A model generated the notes under the pieces. The model was not told where the DNA came from and did no database searches. It saw only the letters and a program-made list of their open reading frames with translations. A program made the translations under genes and the position numbers. This document shows, one piece after another, positions 1 to 9,406 of a stretch of 64,000 nucleotides of DNA; the stretch's first letter is position 1; each line of letters begins with the position of its first letter. The DNA is from Persicimonas caeni. GTDB taxonomy: Bacteria > Myxococcota_A > Bradymonadia > Bradymonadales > Bradymonadaceae. Location: NCBI RefSeq assembly GCF_006517175.1, contig NZ_CP041186.1, positions 1,701,001 to 1,765,000 of the forward strand, given 5' to 3'.

Positions 1-65
1 ACGCCCACGAGGCTCAACACCACGACGGCCGCTGCGACATGAATTAGACTGCGGTAAGACTTCAT
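1..65 (-). CDS. Secreted or membrane protein, N-terminus only (cut by window edge)
   Basis: An ATG read leftward from position 65 opens a frame running off the window. The 21 visible residues have a basic start (MKSYR) followed by a long Ala/Val/Leu stretch, a signal-peptide or membrane-anchor pattern. A purine-rich AGGTG lies just upstream on the minus strand. Nothing can be said about function. A second frame opening at the ATG a few bases upstream is also open but looks hydrophilic and unlike a real N-terminus. Confidence 0.5.
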   Translation of the reverse strand, partial: MKSYRSLIHVAAAVVVLSLVG

Positions 66-556
66 ACATCACCTACTTCTTGTTGGTCGTGTCGCGTACA
101 TTCAACAGCTGCGACACAGGTTTTAGTTGACATCCCCGCGCTGACGCGCAACACAGGATTTGTGGGCGAAGAACCCGGTCTATCCTGGTTCCTCGTCGCG
201 CGCGCTATCTAGCTCCCCCACAAGAGCCCGGCACCGCCGGTGCCGTGGTAGACTTTGCCCCGTGTTCAAACACATAATTGCAAAGAACTCAAGAAAGCTA
301 TTTTCTTTTCACAAATTCTTCACACACGCCGCGCGGAGTTTGCGGAATGTGCTAGCGCGCCTGTTGCTTCTCAGGTGAGAGGTACGCAGAAGTACCCGAA
401 ATATTCATCGCCCATCGTCTCCGGTCGTTCGGACTGAGTGTCGCCCGTCGGCATTCGAGTCGAGCAACCCACGACGGAGGGACTCTTCGGCGGCGAGCGC
501 ATCGTGCGCTTGGCGCCGACCGAGGAAAGACTAAGAATTGCCGCAAGGAAGGCAGT
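66..556. other. Intergenic region, 491 bp, no gene supported
   Basis: This divergent region separates the left-edge gene from the NYN gene. It holds an inverted repeat GTGTCGC / GCGACAC (89-95 and 111-117), just upstream of the left-edge gene, and a 15-base palindrome GGCACCGCCGGTGCC near 228-242. Short open frames here have no codon bias, ribosome site or recognisable product. Confidence 0.6.
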
Positions 557-1399
557 ATGAACGAACGCATCGAAGCTACGCCGAATATCGCCATTTTCGC
601 CGACACCGAAAACGTCGCCATCGGCGTTCGCGAAGCCAAATACGGCGAGCTCGACATCGCCCTGGTCCTCGAGCGCCTGCTCGACAAGGGCAACATCATC
701 CTCAAGAAGGCCTACTGCGACTGGTCGAATTACAAGCAGCTCAAAAAGCCGCTGCACGAAGCCGCCTTCGAACTCATCGAAGTCCCCCACGTCAGCTATT
801 CGGGCAAGAACAGCGCCGACATCCGCATGGTCGTCGACGCCCTCGACGTCTGCTACAGCAACGACCACGTCGACCTGTTCGTCATCCTGACCGGCGACAG
901 CGACTTCTCCCCGCTGGTGACCAAGCTGCGCGAGAACAACAAGCGCGTCATCGGCATCGGCGTCAAGCACACCTCGAGCGACCTGCTCATCGAGAACTGC
1001 GACGAGTACATCTACTACGACGACCTGGTGCGCGACAAAAAGAAGTCGAAGTCGAACAAGCGCTCCAAGGGCCGAAAGACCTCCGGCGGACGCTCGTCCA
1101 AAGGTGGGCGAAAGAGCAAAGGCAGCAATCAGAAGTCCGAGGGCGGCTCCAAAGAGGAGGCGCTCGAGATGGTCCTCGACCAGGTCGAGGCGCTGTTCCG
1201 CGAGCGCGACGCCAACGTGTGGGCCTCGCTGGTCAAGCAGACCCTCAAGCGCAAGCGGCCGAACTTCTCGGAGACCTTCTACGGCTACCGCAACTTCAGC
1301 CACCTGCTCGAAGACGCCGAAAAGAAGGGCCTGCTCGAGATCGAAAAGGACGAGAAGTCCGGCGGCTACATCATTCAGGCGTTCGGCCCGAAAGCTTGA
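557..1399 (+). CDS. NYN-domain RNase-like protein with C-terminal OST-HTH/LOTUS domain
   Basis: 280 residues. The N-terminal ~150 residues form a NYN/LabA-like PIN fold: an early Asp in IFADTENVA, SADIRMVVDAL in the middle and LTGDSDFSPLV near residue 115 give the acidic residues expected for a metal-dependent RNase. A Lys/Ser/Gly-rich linker (about 155-195) leads to a C-terminal OST-HTH/LOTUS domain (about 200-275, with FSETFYGYRNFSHLLEDAE), which in this family binds RNA. Known members of this architecture are implicated in RNA handling; the substrate here is unknown. AAGGAAGG lies about 5 bases before the ATG. The last 29 bases overlap the end of the convergent vWA gene. Confidence 0.85.
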   Translation: MNERIEATPNIAIFADTENVAIGVREAKYGELDIALVLERLLDKGNIILKKAYCDWSNYKQLKKPLHEAAFELIEVPHVSYSGKNSADIRMVVDALDVCYSNDHVDLFVILTGDSDFSPLVTKLRENNKRVIGIGVKHTSSDLLIENCDEYIYYDDLVRDKKKSKSNKRSKGRKTSGGRSSKGGRKSKGSNQKSEGGSKEEALEMVLDQVEALFRERDANVWASLVKQTLKRKRPNFSETFYGYRNFSHLLEDAEKKGLLEIEKDEKSGGYIIQAFGPKA

Positions 1400-4085
1400 C
1401 CTTCGCATCACGCGCACTGCGCAACTGACGGGCTCGCTCGACGAGCTCGACGAATTCGAGGCGGTCGGAGTCTTCTCCGGCCACCTCTTTTGCCGTCTGC
1501 GCGATCGCCTCGAGGCTCAGGTACCTGCCCAGGGGCGACTCGCCAAGAATCTCGGCAAAGCCCACCACGCTCGCCGCAAACCGAAGGTCGACCGACGCCT
1601 TCGCGAAGCTCGGCTGCATCACCTCATCGCTCAACGACGCCTCGATCTCGAACGCCTCACTCTTGTCGGGGAGCTTGTAGCGCACCTTGACCGTGCCGAG
1701 CGGCTTTTTGGGCGCCTCGTCGACCAACTCGACCTCGTAGAGCACCGTCACCCGGTGCCCGGCGCCAATCTCGCCGGCGTCGGCCGCCGCGTCGTGCCAG
1801 TCGTCCTCGCTGAGCGTGCGGTTGACGTAGCCGATGCGCCGATAGCTCGAGACGACGGCGGGGTCGAACTCGACCTGCGCCTTCACGTCGCGCGCCACGA
1901 CCACCAGCGTCGACAAGAGCCGCTCGCCGAACAGGCGTTTGGCCTCGTCTTTGTCGGAGATGTAGAAGCTGTTGCCGTCGCCGTTGTCGGCGAGTTGCTC
2001 CATGAGCCCGTCGCCGTAGTTGCTGCGGCCGAAGCCGACCGTCGACAGGGTCACCCCACGCTCGCTCTCCTCTTCGACGGCGGAGAGCAGCGCCCGGTGC
2101 GTCTGGGCGCCCACGTTCGGGTCGCCGTCCGAGAGCAACACGACGCGATTCTCCTTGCCCTCTTCGAAGCCCAGACGCGCCAGCTTGTAGGCGCGCCGAA
2201 ACCCCGCCTCCAAGTCGGTCGCCCCGCCCGCGCGCATCGACTTGATGGCCGAGACGATCCCCGGCTTCTGGTCGGCCGACGCGCGTCCCAAGACCTGGTC
2301 GACCCGGTCGTTGTACTGCACGATCGCGATGGTGTCCTCGGGCCCCAGGTTGCGGGTCAACTCGATGAGCGCGCGTTTGACCAGACCGAGGCGGTCGCCG
2401 CCGCGCATCGACGAGGAGGTGTCGACCAGAAACGTCAGGTTGATGGGCCGCCGTGTCAGCTCGTTCTCGCGCTTGGCCTGCACGCCGATGCGCACGATCT
2501 TGTGCTTCTTGGTGCGCCAGAACGGGCTCGGCGCCCCCTCCACGGTCACCGCGAACGGCTTGTCGGTCGGATAGGGGTTGTCGTAGTCGAAGTAATTGAC
2601 GAACTCCTCGACGCGCACCCGCTCGGCCGGCGGCAACTCGTCTTCCTGCAGGTATCGGCGCGCCAGAGTGTAGCTGCCGGTGTCGACGTCGAGCGCGAAG
2701 GTCGAGCGCGGCTCGTCTTTCGTCGACTTGATGGGGTTCTGGGCGGCTTGTTCGAGCGCATCGGTCTGGCTGGCCAGCTCTGTTTTTGCGGGCTCCTTTG
2801 GTGGGTCGGGAGCAGCGAAGTCGACAGTGGCCGAGCGCTGGGGAGGGCCGGGGACGATTCGAGGCGCGCGAGCCTCCTTCTCGGACGTGGCCTCGGCATT
2901 GGACTTGCTCGCGCCGGCCGACGGACGACTCGACCCGCGATAGACCCGAATGGAGGAGTCCAGCTTCCTGCGCACACGCCGCTTCACACGCGTCTTCCGC
3001 GCGCGGTTGATCACCTCGAGATCTTGGAGCACTTGCTTCATGCTCTTGCGCCGCACCGATCCGAACTCGTGGTCCCCCTCGGGCCGCATCGCGATGTCGA
3101 GTTCGCCGTAACTCGCCCCCAGCGCCAGCAGCTTGGCCTCCTGCTCGGTCACCTCGACGACCACGTTCGTCGGCTGGCCGTTTTGGCCCCCGGAGGCCGC
3201 CAGCACCCGGACGTTCTGCAGCAACGACATCGCCAGGCTCCCGACCACGTCTTGCTTCGAGTCCAGAGTCGACTTAGCCACCACGCGATCCCTCGAGGTC
3301 ATGGGAAGGGTGACGTCGATGTCGATCCACGAGCCCGCCTCCAGATGGCGCGTGACCGCCGCGGGCAGCTCGACCGGCAGCGCCATCGCGCGCATCTCGG
3401 GCGCCAAGCGCCAGGCGACCGGCGCGTTCGAATCGGTTCGCGGACGAGGCTTGGCCTCCTGGCGCTTCTGTCGCTCCCGGTTGAACACCTCGAGGTCCAT
3501 GAGCCCGCTCTTGAGCGACAGGCGGCTCACCGGGCTGATCTCGTCGTTCTTGGGATGCCGCAAGAGCAGCGACAGCTGCCCGCTGGCCTGTGTCACGCGC
3601 AACAGCTGGGCCTCCTCGCGCGTCGCCGCGACCGCCAAGGACCATGTCCCCGGCTTCTCGGCGACCGGCTCGGTACGCAGCACCCTGACGTTTTGCAGGA
3701 TCGTCGTCGCCAGCCAGCCTCCGCCGGGCCGCGACGCCCCTGCAGCGTCCGCAATAATCGGGTCGGGCGGTTGGACCGAATAGACATCGACCGTCAACTG
3801 GATGTCGACGTCGTCACCGGCCCGCACCGTACCTCCGACGGCCTGGCGTGCGTCGAGCTCCAAGAAAATCGCGCGCTCGCCGCGAGGAAGCTGCACCTCG
3901 AGGGCGTGGGGCGCGGGCGCCGAGCCCATGCCCCCCTCCCACAACGCCTCCGGCGCACCCGCGCCCGACTGCAAAAACGCCCCGCCCGGCTCGACCTCGG
4001 TCTGGCCAGCGCCGCGCTCGCAGGCCACCAGCGAGAGAGCCGCTGCGAACGACACGATCCACTTCGACAGGTATCCACGATTCAT
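1371..4085 (-). CDS. Lipoprotein with two CpaB/RcpC-like domains and a YfbK-type von Willebrand A domain
   Basis: 904 residues from the ATG at 4085, chosen because it opens a lipoprotein signal peptide ending in LVAC; a longer open frame upstream lacks a signal. Two similar segments follow (about residues 40-170 and 200-330), each with a TILQNVRVL or LLQNVRVLAA strand and a closing eA..L..a...G.L.l.lR pattern, as in the CpaB/RcpC protein of Flp/Tad pilus assembly. After a Ser/Pro/Ala linker come a vWF_A N-terminal region (FALDVDTGSYTLARRYL), a vWA domain with intact MIDAS DTSSS, and a C-terminal DUF3520-like region, the arrangement of E. coli YfbK. The protein probably sits lipidated in the envelope and binds partners through Mg2+. 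The double CpaB-vWA fusion is unusual. Confidence 0.8.
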   Translation of the reverse strand: MNRGYLSKWIVSFAAALSLVACERGAGQTEVEPGGAFLQSGAGAPEALWEGGMGSAPAPHALEVQLPRGERAIFLELDARQAVGGTVRAGDDVDIQLTVDVYSVQPPDPIIADAAGASRPGGGWLATTILQNVRVLRTEPVAEKPGTWSLAVAATREEAQLLRVTQASGQLSLLLRHPKNDEISPVSRLSLKSGLMDLEVFNRERQKRQEAKPRPRTDSNAPVAWRLAPEMRAMALPVELPAAVTRHLEAGSWIDIDVTLPMTSRDRVVAKSTLDSKQDVVGSLAMSLLQNVRVLAASGGQNGQPTNVVVEVTEQEAKLLALGASYGELDIAMRPEGDHEFGSVRRKSMKQVLQDLEVINRARKTRVKRRVRRKLDSSIRVYRGSSRPSAGASKSNAEATSEKEARAPRIVPGPPQRSATVDFAAPDPPKEPAKTELASQTDALEQAAQNPIKSTKDEPRSTFALDVDTGSYTLARRYLQEDELPPAERVRVEEFVNYFDYDNPYPTDKPFAVTVEGAPSPFWRTKKHKIVRIGVQAKRENELTRRPINLTFLVDTSSSMRGGDRLGLVKRALIELTRNLGPEDTIAIVQYNDRVDQVLGRASADQKPGIVSAIKSMRAGGATDLEAGFRRAYKLARLGFEEGKENRVVLLSDGDPNVGAQTHRALLSAVEEESERGVTLSTVGFGRSNYGDGLMEQLADNGDGNSFYISDKDEAKRLFGERLLSTLVVVARDVKAQVEFDPAVVSSYRRIGYVNRTLSEDDWHDAAADAGEIGAGHRVTVLYEVELVDEAPKKPLGTVKVRYKLPDKSEAFEIEASLSDEVMQPSFAKASVDLRFAASVVGFAEILGESPLGRYLSLEAIAQTAKEVAGEDSDRLEFVELVERARQLRSARDAKVKLSGRTPE

Positions 4086-4260
4086 CTCGACATCCTGCAT
4101 CATTGATATTGTCCGCGCTCCCCCAGAGTAGCACGTCGACGCCTCGGTGGCACCCGCTGTGCCGCGCCACGACACGCCATCGGCAACGGAGCCGTAAGCC
4201 GTGACCGTGACCGTGACCGTCTTACCGTCCCGCACTTCTTAGTTGATGCGCCACGTTGAC

Positions 4261-4842
4261 GGTCGGGGCGCGGTCGTCCCCGGCCGCCGGGGTCCGTCTC
4301 GGGCCCCGCACGTGTCCGAGCAGGGCGTGCGCCCTGCCGAAGACACGCAAGCTGGGGCGGTGACGCCCCAGGGCGGGCGAGGACGCCGCGCGCCCCGGGC
4401 TGGTTGTGCGTGCAGCAAGGTCGGGGCGCGGTCGTCCCCGGCCGCCGGGGTCCGTCTCGGGCCCCGCACGTGTCCGAGCAGGGCGTGCGCCCTGCCGAAG
4501 ACACGCAAGCTGGGGCGGTGACGCCCCAGGGCGGGCGAGGACGCCGCGCGCCCCGGGCTAGTTGTGCGTGCAGCAAGGTCGGGGCGCGGTCGTCCCCGGC
4601 CGCCGGGGTCCGTCTCGGGCCCCGCACGTGTCCGAGCAGGGCGTGCGCCCTGCCGAAGACACGCAAGCTGGGGCGGTGACGCCCCAGGGCGGGCGAGGAC
4701 GCCGCGCGCCCCGGGCTGGTTGTGCGTGCAGCAAGGTCGGGGCGCGGTCGTCCCCGGCCGCCGGGGTCCGTCTCGGGCCCCGCACGTGTTCGAGCAAGGC
4801 GTGTGCCTTGCCTCAGACACGCAAGCTGGGGCGGTGACGCCC
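4261..4842. repeat. 158-bp GC-rich tandem repeat array, four copies, fourth broken by IS21
   Basis: Units begin at 4261, 4419, 4577 and 4735 (exact 158-bp period). Units 1-3 are nearly identical. Unit 4 is cut at 4842 by the IS21 element and resumes at 7483, continuing to about 7520. Each unit carries palindromes, including CCCCGGCCGCCGGGG and GCAGGGC-GTGC-GCCCTGC. In unit 4 the second palindrome reads GCAAGGC-GTGT-GCCTTGC, so both arms changed together. Long open frames across the array on both strands simply repeat with the unit and lack start signals, so they are not called as genes. Upstream, 4201-4218 holds three GTGACC repeats. Confidence 0.9.
4836..4842. repeat. IS21 target-site duplication, left copy (GACGCCC)
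   Basis: Identical to 7483-7489. Joining the flanks at this repeat restores the sequence GGCGGTGACGCCCCAGGGCG seen in the intact 158-bp units, which fixes the element ends. Confidence 0.9.
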
Positions 4843-4966
4843 TGTCAACGGACGGGCAAACTGATCGCGCTCAGTTCGGCCAAAGTGATCGCGATTTTCG
4901 GGCGGATGTCATGGGCGATTTCTCGTCGTTCTCCTCAAGGTGCTGGTTCGGCCAAAGTGATCGGGT

Positions 4967-5719
4967 TTAGGCCGTCTTGGCTCGGGCTTTCGACGGCGGG
5001 TTTCGATACGAGTGCCCGTCGAGCGTGACGACGTGGCAGTGGTGTAGCAGTCGGTCCATCGCCGAGCTGGCGAGCAGCGCGTCACCAAACATGGCGTACC
5101 ACTCGTCGATGGCGCGGTTGGATGTGATCACGAGCGAGCCCTGCTCGTAGCGGCGGCGTATCAGCTCGTACAGGTCGACCGGCTCGTCCTGGGCCAGCGG
5201 ACGCAGCCCAAGATCGTCGATGATCAGGAGGTCGACCGCGCACAGCTTGTACATCAGCTTGTCCCAGCTGCGGTCGGCGCGGGCTGCTCGAAGCTCGCTC
5301 AAAAGCTGATGTGCGGCGACATACCTGGTCTTGTAGCCGGCTCGACAGGCCCGGTGACCCAGCGCCTGGGCGATGTGCGACTTGCCCGTGCCGGCCGGGC
5401 CGACCAGGAGCACGTTTTCTTGGCGCTCGACAAAGCTTGTGGTGCCGAGCTCGATGATCCGCTCGCGTGGGATCTTGGGATTGAAGCTGAAATCGAAATC
5501 CTGAAGCGTTTTGTGGGCCTCGAAATCAGCCTGGCGAATCAAGCGCGTCAGCTTATTGGCATCGCGGCGCTCCACCTCGTCGTGGAGCAGTCGATAGACA
5601 AAGTCGACGTAGCCAAGCTTGTCGTCGACGGCCTGCTCGGCGCGAAGCTCCAGCGTATTGAGAAGCCCCGACAGCCGCAGGCGCTTGAGGATGGGGACCA
5701 GATCATCACGAGCGCTCAT
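4967..5719 (-). CDS. istB: IS21-family helper ATPase IstB
   Basis: 250 residues, normal for IstB. An AAA+ ATPase of the DnaC/IstB type: Walker A GPAGTGKSH (about residues 104-112), Walker B LLIIDDLG (about 165-172), sensor region LVITSNRAIDEWYAMFGD. IstB proteins form ATP-dependent assemblies on target DNA and stimulate the IstA transposase. The ATG at 5719 was chosen because AGGAGG lies 7 bases upstream and because it overlaps the end of istA by 14 bases, consistent with translational coupling; a longer open frame upstream has no such signal. Confidence 0.95.
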   Translation of the reverse strand: MSARDDLVPILKRLRLSGLLNTLELRAEQAVDDKLGYVDFVYRLLHDEVERRDANKLTRLIRQADFEAHKTLQDFDFSFNPKIPRERIIELGTTSFVERQENVLLVGPAGTGKSHIAQALGHRACRAGYKTRYVAAHQLLSELRAARADRSWDKLMYKLCAVDLLIIDDLGLRPLAQDEPVDLYELIRRRYEQGSLVITSNRAIDEWYAMFGDALLASSAMDRLLHHCHVVTLDGHSYRNPPSKARAKTA

Positions 5720-7298
5720 GGTAGACCTCCTCGGCCAGGGCCAGCTCCTCGAAATTTCGGGCAAAACGCGGGTGGGCGAGCTTGCCGTGCACGTAGACGG
5801 CCTGCGGGATGGCAGGCTCTAAGTCGATGCCCTCCACCAGAATCCGCTTGATGCCTTGATAGGTGTAGTTTCCGAAAGCGCGAGCCCTTCGGCAGGCGCC
5901 CTCGGCACGCTCGACGGGGAACTGCTCGAGGTACGACACGATCGCCTGGACTGCGCGCAGCTGATTGAAGACATCGTCGGCCCCGAAGACCTCCTCGACA
6001 TATTCGCCGACGATCGGGCTCATCCGGTCAGCCTTGTCCTGCCACCACTGACGGCTTCGGTGGCGCAGATCGCGCCGCCCCTCAGGAAGGTGTGCCTCAT
6101 GGGTGCTCTTTCTGGGACCGCTTCGCTTGTGCGAGGTGCACAGCTCGTCGTCATAGAAGATATCGACGCTTGCGCCTCGAGCTCGGATCCAGACGGTCTG
6201 GCCGATGAGCCGAAACGGCACCGAGTAGAGCCGGCGCTCGAATTCGACGTGGCTGTCGCGGTGGACCTTGGCCTTCTTCCAGACCACCGGCACAAAGGGC
6301 GTCGGCGGCAGTGCTTTAAGTGCTTCTGCCTCCTCAGCGTCGAAGTGCTCGCGGGGCACCCTGTGAGTGGTGCCGTGGACTCGCCGATTGGCAATCTGGT
6401 CGAGCCACAGGCTCAATTGCTCCTTGGCCTCGTCGAGCTTCTCGAGGGCGCGCGGCGCAAAGAAGTTTGATTTGACGTACTTGACCGCCGACTCGACTTT
6501 GCCCTTCTTTTCAGGGGCATACGGCGGGGTCGGGTCAATCATAAAGCCGTAGTGGCGAGCAAGCTCACGGTAGCTTCGGTTGAGCTCCGGTTTGTCCTTG
6601 AGCCCGAAATAGCAGCGCACAACCGCCGCTTTGAGATTGTCCGGCACCACCGTCTCGGGCACGCCGCCGAAGTACTCGAAGGCGTCGACGTGCAGGCGAA
6701 GCCAGGTGTCGACCTTTTGGTCGAAAACCAGGTCGACGTACATCAGACGGCTGAAGCCCAGGACCATCACGAAGGCATAAGCCTTTCTGACTTTGCCGCT
6801 CATCGGGTCGAAGAGTCGGCCGACATAGCCAAAGTCGACCTGGGCAATCTCTCCTGGCGCGGTCTCGACGCGAATGACCACATCTTGCGGACGTGGGCCT
6901 CTGTCGGCTTTGATGCGGGCGCACATGCGCTTGACGGCGGACAGGCTGCCGTCGAAATCGGCGTGCTCGAGCCGAAGCCTGTCCCAGATGGCTCGGGGTG
7001 AGCGCGTGCGCTCGTACATCTCTTCAATCTGTGCGCGCCACGGCTCGACCGTGGAGGTCTCCTGGGGCGGCGTGCTCGTCGGAAGGAGCTCTGCGACCGC
7101 CTGCTTGAGCTCGTCCAGTGGGATGATCTCGGAAGGCTCGCCTTTGAGCAATCCAGCCTCATCGAGCGCGTGGCGGTATTTGCGCTCGGTATTGGGACTC
7201 ATCTTTAGAAGGCGGGCAATCTCGCGGCAGCCAACGCCCTCACGGTGCATCCGCACCAGGTCTTGTAATCGATGCATGTCGATCCTCTCATTGCTCAT
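5706..7298 (-). CDS. istA: IS21-family transposase IstA
   Basis: 530 residues. An N-terminal helix-turn-helix (MHRLQDLVRMHREGVGCREI) recognises the terminal repeats. A DDE/rve integrase core follows, with AQVDFGYVG (first Asp, about residue 157), a second Asp in VVPDNLKAAV (about 219) and the Glu in PYAPEKKGKVESAVKYVK (about 263). A beta-rich C-terminal region ends the protein. The start at 7298 follows GGAGGACCCG; the upstream in-frame extension lacks a ribosome site. It cuts and joins the element ends together with IstB. Confidence 0.95.
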   Translation of the reverse strand: MSNERIDMHRLQDLVRMHREGVGCREIARLLKMSPNTERKYRHALDEAGLLKGEPSEIIPLDELKQAVAELLPTSTPPQETSTVEPWRAQIEEMYERTRSPRAIWDRLRLEHADFDGSLSAVKRMCARIKADRGPRPQDVVIRVETAPGEIAQVDFGYVGRLFDPMSGKVRKAYAFVMVLGFSRLMYVDLVFDQKVDTWLRLHVDAFEYFGGVPETVVPDNLKAAVVRCYFGLKDKPELNRSYRELARHYGFMIDPTPPYAPEKKGKVESAVKYVKSNFFAPRALEKLDEAKEQLSLWLDQIANRRVHGTTHRVPREHFDAEEAEALKALPPTPFVPVVWKKAKVHRDSHVEFERRLYSVPFRLIGQTVWIRARGASVDIFYDDELCTSHKRSGPRKSTHEAHLPEGRRDLRHRSRQWWQDKADRMSPIVGEYVEEVFGADDVFNQLRAVQAIVSYLEQFPVERAEGACRRARAFGNYTYQGIKRILVEGIDLEPAIPQAVYVHGKLAHPRFARNFEELALAEEVYHERS

Positions 7299-7482
7299 CG
7301 GGTCCTCCAGAGCAGGGGCTAAAGCCATCTGCTCTGCATTCTCCCAGTCTGAGCGTTTCAGGTCATCGACATCCGCCCGATTTTGCGATCACTTTGGCCG
7401 AACCAGGGCCGATCACTTTGGCCGAACCAGCCGTGGTCACTTTGGGCGAACCAGCTACGATCACTTACCCCGGTCTGTGACA

Positions 7483-7489
7483 GACGCCC
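7483..7489. repeat. IS21 target-site duplication, right copy (GACGCCC)
   Basis: Matches 4836-4842. The rest of the fourth 158-bp unit continues directly after it. Confidence 0.9.
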
Positions 7490-7556
7490 CAGGGCGGGCG
7501 GGGACGCCGCGCGCCCCGACCCGGTTGTTCGCCTCCGCCATTTGTGTTGGATGGTG

Positions 7557-7592
7557 AGCCGCAACCGTAGCCGCAACCGTAGCCGCAACCGT
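7557..7592. repeat. 12-bp tandem repeat (AGCCGCAACCGT) x3
   Basis: Three perfect units lie just after the remnant of the 158-bp array and before the lipoprotein promoter; a degenerate continuation (AAGCCGTAACAGC) follows. The motif resembles the GTGACC triplet at 4201-4218 on the other side of the array. Confidence 0.85.
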
Positions 7593-7638
7593 AAGCCGTA
7601 ACAGCAACCGCGCCCCAACCTTGCCCTGCCGCGCCCCT

Positions 7639-7674
7639 TTGGATACGGTGAACATTGTCAGTATCTTTTCACCG
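7639..7674 (+). promoter_or_regulatory. Candidate sigma-70 promoter with inverted-repeat operator
   Basis: TTGGAT (7639-7644), a 17-bp spacer and TATCTT (7662-7667) place a transcription start about 20 bases before the ATG at 7694. An inverted repeat CGGTGAA / TTCACCG (7646-7652 and 7668-7674) covers the spacer and likely start point, where a repressor could bind. This is pattern recognition only. Confidence 0.4.
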
Positions 7675-7693
7675 TGAACGGCTTACCAATCCA

Positions 7694-8986
<1,293 letters not shown>

Positions 8987-9030
8987 ACTCGATTCGACGC
9001 TACTGACCTCGTTCGACGCCCCGAGACCCG

Positions 9031-9309
9031 ATGGAACGCAAGTCCTGGAAGAGCAAGACCCAGAACGGCATCATCGTCGTCATTTTGCTGCTGGTCGCCT
9101 ACTTTGCGCTGACCGACGAACACGGCAAGTTCAGCGTGCCGAGCGCCGGCGGCCTGGCCGTCCAACGCGTCGGCGACGGGTTCGAGTCGATGATCACCGC
9201 GGTCGCCGAGACCACCAAAGAGAAGAACCGCGAGATGCAGCAGGTCCACGACAACTACGAAAGGCGCACCGCCGACCGTGTCGAAGACAACGGCGGCGAG
9301 GCGCCTTGA
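9031..9309 (+). CDS. Small single-pass membrane protein
   Basis: 92 residues. A basic N-terminus (MERKSWKSK) precedes one hydrophobic helix (GIIVVILLLVAYFAL, about 13-28); a soluble tail of about 64 residues then ends in a charged stretch. No family recognised. It fills the gap between two lipoprotein genes on the same strand and may be cotranscribed. GC3 pattern and the clean membrane topology support a real gene, but no strong ribosome site is visible. Confidence 0.55.
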   Translation: MERKSWKSKTQNGIIVVILLLVAYFALTDEHGKFSVPSAGGLAVQRVGDGFESMITAVAETTKEKNREMQQVHDNYERRTADRVEDNGGEAP

Positions 9310-9406
9310 GTTCGCCCGTGGCGGCGGCGCGATTTCCCATCTGCGCGACGATGTCCTAGACTGAGGGCGTTCTTCACAAAGAGCCGTCATTCTCGGACCG
9401 TCAGTC

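Larger units (their letters stand above)
4843..7482 (-). mobile_element. IS21-family insertion sequence, complete, 2,640 bp
   Basis: Termini are TGTCAACGGACGGG (left) and, reading inward from the right, TGTCACAGACCGGGG: imperfect inverted repeats starting with the TG/CA ends of IS21 elements. A 7-bp direct repeat GACGCCC flanks it (4836-4842 and 7483-7489). Inner multiple binding repeats with core GTTCGGCCAAAGTGATCG occur at 4874-4891 and 4946-4963, inverted copies at 7386-7403 and 7410-7427, and a variant near 7434. It encodes istA and istB in the usual overlapping order. Both genes look intact, so the element may be active. Confidence 0.95.

Noticed and set aside
4239-4837. Overlapping Pro/Arg-rich open frames on both strands
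   Set aside because: They repeat with the 158-bp DNA unit, have no start signals or domain pattern, and reflect GC-rich repeat DNA.
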